From positions 465,001 through 495,095 of the forward strand of contig JACVTC010000136.1 of the NCBI GenBank assembly GCA_016946835.1: DNA of 30,095 nucleotides, read 5' to 3'. Both the position numbers and the translations under genes were made by a program. This document shows, piece by piece, positions 25,861-30,095 of this stretch (the stretch's first letter is position 1; the number at the start of each line of letters is the position of its first letter). The notes below the pieces were generated by a model that was not told where the DNA came from, made no database searches, and was given only the letters and a program-made list of their open reading frames with translations. Source of the stretch: Neocallimastix lanati (nom. inval.) (Eukaryota; Neocallimastigomycota; Neocallimastigomycetes; Neocallimastigales; Neocallimastigaceae).

Positions 25861-26530
25861 ATTAAATTTTTAATAGAATGAGTTCTAATTTATATTTATA
25901 TATTTATATTTATATTAATTATTTTATTTTTATTTTTATTTTATTTTATTTTAAATTTTATTATTATTATTATTATTATTTTATTAGAGGATAATTATGA
26001 ATGAATAAATACACTTTACTTTTTTTTTTTTTTAATTAAAAAATAAAAAAAGTTCTAAATTATCTTTTATAATAAATTTTTTTATATAAAAATTAATTAT
26101 ATTTATATTTATATTTATATTTATATTTATATTTTTATTTTTTATTTTTATTAAAATATTTATTATTTTTATTTATATTTTATATTTTATATTATTTTAT
26201 ATTATTTATAATTTTATAATATTTTGTAATTTTTTCTTAATTTCTTTTGTTGTTCTTAATTCAATATTATTTTTAAAAATATAAAAAAAAAATTAGTTTA
26301 CTTCATAGATTATTAATAAAGGTTATTTATTATAAATACATATAAATATATGATATATTGTTAATAGTTTTAATAATCTTTTCTATTAATGAAATAAAAT
26401 ATACTTATATATATATTTAATTTCCTTTCTCAATATATTCTTTTTAATTTCAAAACATTATTGAAACATAAAAAAAAAATAAATAAACTGATACACATTC
26501 TTTAAATTTAATTTAAAATAATCTAAATAA
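25861..26530. other. A/T spacer with TTTATA and TTTTA repeats
   Basis: TTTATA hexamers (about 25900-25920 and 26091-26132), ATTTT pentamers and TATTTTATAT-type repeats (26170-26220) are visible. No gene is seen. Confidence 0.6.
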
Positions 26531-26535
26531 TTTTT

Positions 26536-26570
26536 ATCATTAAAAAAAAAAAAATTATTATTTTAATGAT
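26536..26570 (-). terminator. Candidate 3' hairpin of the third deacetylase
   Basis: ATCATTAAAA (26536-26545) and TTTTAATGAT (26561-26570) are perfect reverse complements around a 15-base A/T loop, starting 33 bp past the stop codon. It could mark the mRNA 3' end or be chance in A/T-rich DNA. Confidence 0.3.
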
Positions 26571-26603
26571 AGGAAAAATTAAAAAGAAAAATTTAAATTA
26601 ATT

Positions 26604-27584
26604 TTAAAAAAGCATGTAAATAGTGTAAAGTAAAAAGGTTACAAGAGCAATAGCATTGTAACTGTTAGTCATAGCACCACTAGTGTTAAGATTGGCATTG
26701 GTATTACTAACTATTGGAGTATTAGTAGCAACAATTGGTTGGGTTAAATTAGTAGTTGGAACTGGAGCAACAGTGGAAGTGGCATTTACATTGGCGTTGG
26801 CGTTGGCGTTGGCATTAGTAGTTTCAGTAGAATTACCAGCAACATAACTCTTAATGAAACCCTTTTTATTGTAAGCACCATCCTTATCACCAAGACATTC
26901 AGCAACTGTAACAAACTTGTACTTGGATGGAGCATTTTTAATGAGCCATGGAACAATTTCCTTAACAGTGTGCTTGTGAACATCATGCATTAAAACAAGA
27001 TAGTTCTTCTTCTTTTCATCCCAGTGTTTCTTAAGAATCTTCTTAGATTCCTCAACTCTTTTAGCTCTTTGTTGAGTTTCAGTTAAACCTGGGTACTTGT
27101 AATCCCAATCATTGGTATCAAGATCCCATTGAATAATCTTGTAACCTAAACTTTCAATGTACTTAATACATTCACCATCACAGTGACCTTGAGGGGCACG
27201 GAAATACTTTGGACGAACACCAGCAACCTTATCAACAAGATCATCTAACTTGGTTAAGGCCTTCTTAATGTTTTCCTTACCTTGAGGAATTTCATGAGCC
27301 CAAGTGTGAGAAGCAATTTGATGACCACCCTTAACAGCCTTCTTAATTATCTTTTGCTTAGAAGAACTGGTAGCTAAATCCTTCCACCAGTTTTCACCAT
27401 TAATGAAGAAAGTGGCCTTAATACCAGCTTCATCTAAAGTATCAAGTAATTCACTAGTATATTCATATGGACCATCATCAAAAGTTAAAGCCATAGTATT
27501 CTTTTCCTTACAACTGAAAATCTTACTGGCATTAACTGCCATAGCAGCAACAAGACCTAAACTAATACTATTTAATAAACGCAT
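26604..27584 (-). CDS. GPI-type chitin deacetylase (CE4/NodB)
   Basis: This 326-residue protein has a signal peptide (about 1-19, MRLLNSISLGLVAAMAVNAS) and a NodB domain (about 28-235). Motifs are TFDDGP (34-39, Asp36/Asp37), HTWAH (His93, His97), RAPQG (129-133), DTNDW (156-160) and LMHD (His200), so it should be a catalytically complete metal-dependent chitin or chitooligosaccharide deacetylase. A Thr/Asn/Ala-rich, N-glycosylatable stalk (250-310, including an NANANANA run) leads to a small-residue site (TSGA, 301-304) and a hydrophobic end (311-326, YMLF). That is the layout of GPI-anchored fungal chitin deacetylases. It is the close paralog of the gene at 12107-13057, with a longer stalk and a cleaner tail. 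Codons are strongly biased (AAG, AAC, ATC, TTG), consistent with high expression. The ATG follows an A-rich leader. Confidence 0.95.
   Translation of the reverse strand: MRLLNSISLGLVAAMAVNASKIFSCKEKNTMALTFDDGPYEYTSELLDTLDEAGIKATFFINGENWWKDLATSSSKQKIIKKAVKGGHQIASHTWAHEIPQGKENIKKALTKLDDLVDKVAGVRPKYFRAPQGHCDGECIKYIESLGYKIIQWDLDTNDWDYKYPGLTETQQRAKRVEESKKILKKHWDEKKKNYLVLMHDVHKHTVKEIVPWLIKNAPSKYKFVTVAECLGDKDGAYNKKGFIKSYVAGNSTETTNANANANANVNATSTVAPVPTTNLTQPIVATNTPIVSNTNANLNTSGAMTNSYNAIALVTFLLYTIYMLF
26785..26820 (-). repeat. GCCAAC hexamer repeat coding the Asn-Ala run
   Basis: Hexamers of the type GCCAAC/GCTAAC on the coding strand encode the Ala-Asn repeat in the stalk of the GPI-type deacetylase. 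The stalk repeat is absent from the paralog at 12107-13057, so it arose or was lost after the duplication. Confidence 0.75.
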
Positions 27585-28999
27585 TTTGAATTATATTTTT
27601 GTTCTTTTTTTTTAAAAAAAAAATTATTTATTTTTTTAAATTTTTGTTTTTAATTGTTTATTCGTTTGTTTGTTTATAATTTGTTTTATTTTTTTTTTTA
27701 ATATAGCTTATAGTATAGCTTTATTTAAAAAAGTTTATATATATATATAATATGATAATATAATTATAAAATATATAAAAAAAAATTTTTTTTAAATATA
27801 TATAATATTACTTATTTAATAATATTATTTAGTTAATATAAAAAATAATCTTTTTTTTTTATTAATATTTTGTGTTTTTGTTTTTGTTTTTTTTTGAAGT
27901 TCAAAAATTTTGCTGTCATTTGTTATTTATATACTTTTTTTTTTTTTTCTCATTTTCCTTTTCTAATGTATATCAAATATCATATAATAATATAATATAA
28001 TATAATATAAATAATAATTATATATTAATATAATTATTAATATATATATAAACATTAATTTTTTTTTTAAAAAATTTATATATGAATTATTTAACTAATA
28101 AAAATTATAAAATAGGATTTCCTTTTAAATACAATAAAACAAATATATAATACAATATAAAATAATAATATATAAAATAAAATTTATATATATTTATATA
28201 TATAAATATTTTAAAACAATAAGTGAGAATATTAACTAATTCATAATAAACTTTAAAAATTAATAAATATTATACAAATAAAATAAAATTAATATACATT
28301 ATATAAATTACAATAGAGTCAGTTCCAAAATTTAATTATAAAACAAAAAAAAAGAAGTTTTAAAAGAAGTATTATTTAATGAAATCCATAATAAAAAAAA
28401 AATTAATTTATGAATATATATAACTTTATTTTTAAAAAAAAAACTTTTTATATCAAATACATATAATTTATTATAATTATAATATATGTTGCTATTCATT
28501 TTGTTTTTTTGTATTTTTATTATATAAAAATATTTGATATAAAATAAACTTTCCTATAATATAAAGTTTAATAAAATGGATGTATACAAAATTAATAATA
28601 AAATTTTATATCTATTTATTTTTAATTTATATTTAATTTATTTTTAATTTATTTTTTTAATATTCTATTAAAAATTTTATGAAGTTAAGGAGGTCTGAAT
28701 AGAACATTCGAATAATAAATAATTAAATAATTAAATAATTAATTTATTAAATAAATAAATAATAAATTATACAAATAAAAAAAAAAATACAAATAAATAT
28801 TCTGAATAGTAGAAACTTCCTTATTGCTTAGAGTAAATCCATGAAAAATTCATAAAATTCCTTTAAATTTTTTAAAAGCATTAAATAATGCATTTCAAAC
28901 AAAATTAAATTTTGATTTTATTTCTGTCTAAATTATAATTATATAAATAATAAAAATAATACAATGATTTATGGATATAAATATTTGATATATATCAAA
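27585..28999. other. Gene-free A/T region
   Basis: The stretch contains poly-A/T runs, TATATA stretches and AAATAATT repeats (28711-28760). No coding frame, RNA gene or mobile element is recognised. Confidence 0.6.
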
Positions 29000-29515
29000 T
29001 TATTATTCAATTATTTATTATTCCATTATTTATTATTTATTATTTATTATTTAATTATTTATTATTAATTATTCAATTATTCAATTATTTATTATTCCAT
29101 TATTTATTATTTATTATTTATTATTCAATTAATTATTATTTATTATTTATTATTAATTATTCAATTATTCAATTATTTATTATTTATTATTTATTATTTA
29201 TTATTTATTTATTATTTAATTATTCAATTATTTATTATTTATTATTCAATTATTTATTATTTATTATTTATTATTTATTATTTATTATTTATTTATTATT
29301 TAATTATTCAATTATTTATTATTTATTATTCAATTATTTATTATTTATTATTTATTATTTATTATTTATTATTTATTATTATTTATTATTATTTATTATT
29401 CAATTATTTATTATTTATTATTTATTATTTATTATTTATTATTTATTATTTATTATTAATTATTCAATTATTCAATTATTTATTATTCAATCATCTATTA
29501 TTTATTATTTATTAT
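29000..29515. repeat. Second heptamer array (TTTATTA)n with CAATTATT interruptions
   Basis: It has the same 7-bp unit as the array at 7287-7890, but more mixed, with many CAATTATT and TTAATTATT variants. Blocks of several heptamers plus CAATTATT recur (for example around 29201-29260 and 29281-29340), indicating duplication of compound units. Confidence 0.9.
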
Positions 29516-29940
29516 AGTATAAATAGATGTTAAGAAAAGAAAAATACTTATGATTTTATTAAATAGTTTTAAAATTATTTTTTTATCATATTCATTTATT
29601 GATTTATGAATTTTATATTATTAAATTATAAAAAAAAAAAAAAAAAAAAAAAGCCGTTGTTAATTAAAAAAAAAAATGTTTGGATAATGCAACAATGAAC
29701 TATTTCTTAAGAATGAAACCGTTCAATTTTAACTTTTAATGAACCAACAAAAAAAAACAGAACAAAAAATAACAGTCATTCCTTAATTATATTTTTTCTA
29801 TTATAAATTATATTTAATATTTAAACTTTATTATAAGTTTATTTTTTGATATTTAATATTAAAATTATAATATTCATTATTTTATATTTAATGACTATTT
29901 ATTTATTTAATTATTATTTAATTATTATTTAATTATTATT
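29516..29940. other. A/T spacer
   Basis: A poly-A run lies near 29630-29652, followed by unremarkable A/T sequence and ATTATTTAATT 11-mers at about 29897-29940. No gene is seen. Confidence 0.5.
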
Positions 29941-30010
29941 ATATATTTAATTATTATTTTATATTTAATTATTATTTTATATTTAATTATTATTTTATAT
30001 TTAATTATTT
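29941..30010. repeat. 18-bp A/T minisatellite, three and a half copies
   Basis: ATATTTAATTATTATTTT repeats exactly at 29943, 29961 and 29979, with a partial copy from 29997. Confidence 0.85.
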
Positions 30011-30095
30011 ATTGTTTTTATATAATCTATAATTAATATAATCTATATAAATAAAAAATAAAAAAAAAAAAAAAAGAATTAAAAAAATTTCAAAA

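Noticed and set aside
26786-27615. Frames on both strands over the third deacetylase
   Set aside because: They are shadow frames; the main frame carries all CE4 motifs.

Overview
This is a eukaryotic nuclear window of extreme A+T content. Intergenic DNA is almost entirely A/T homopolymers, AAT/ATT arrays and short A/T minisatellites. GC-containing sequence is confined to four protein-coding genes and a few decayed islands. Three genes encode secreted or GPI-type polysaccharide (chitin) deacetylases, one of them with three chitin-binding type 1 (CBM18) modules. Chitin deacetylases with 8-Cys CBM18 modules, Asn-rich proteins and this base composition fit an anaerobic gut fungus (Neocallimastigomycota: Piromyces, Neocallimastix, Anaeromyces and relatives). 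Dictyostelium and Plasmodium share the A+T content but are unlikely to carry this gene set. The assignment is inference from content only.

Layout. 149-1627 (-): three-CBM18 + NodB deacetylase. 1628-8984: gene-free repeats, including a decamer array, a 23-bp minisatellite, a 217-bp inverted-repeat element, a 0.6-kb heptamer array and a duplicated AAT array. 8985-11580: decayed, mostly minus-strand coding sequence without an intact gene. 12107-13057 (-): second deacetylase. 13058-18334: A/T desert with a decayed minus-strand segment (about 14470-15310) and an unexplained GC-rich island (15418-15790). 18335-21778 (+): an eight-exon leucine-rich-repeat membrane protein that I assembled by hand; its introns hold ATT arrays of up to about 447 bp. 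22381-22820: minisatellite. 23490-25860: overlapping decayed minus-strand LINE 3' ends with C-x2-C-x8-H-x4-C knuckles. 26604-27584 (-): third deacetylase, about two-thirds identical to the second over the catalytic domain. 27585-30095: A/T repeats, including a second heptamer array.

How the genes may work together. The deacetylases act at the cell surface or outside it, most simply converting wall chitin to chitosan; the CBM18 protein can be held on chitin and the two GPI-type proteins at the membrane or wall. The LRR protein looks like a single-pass surface receptor or adhesin with a plant-type Cys cap, an Asn-rich stalk, one membrane helix and an Asn-rich tail ending in a PPxY motif. Nothing in the sequence links it functionally to the deacetylases.

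The strongest candidate for something undescribed is the LRR gene. Each internal exon is one LRR, all seven introns are phase 2 inside the same structural codon, and three introns are dominated by long uninterrupted ATT arrays.
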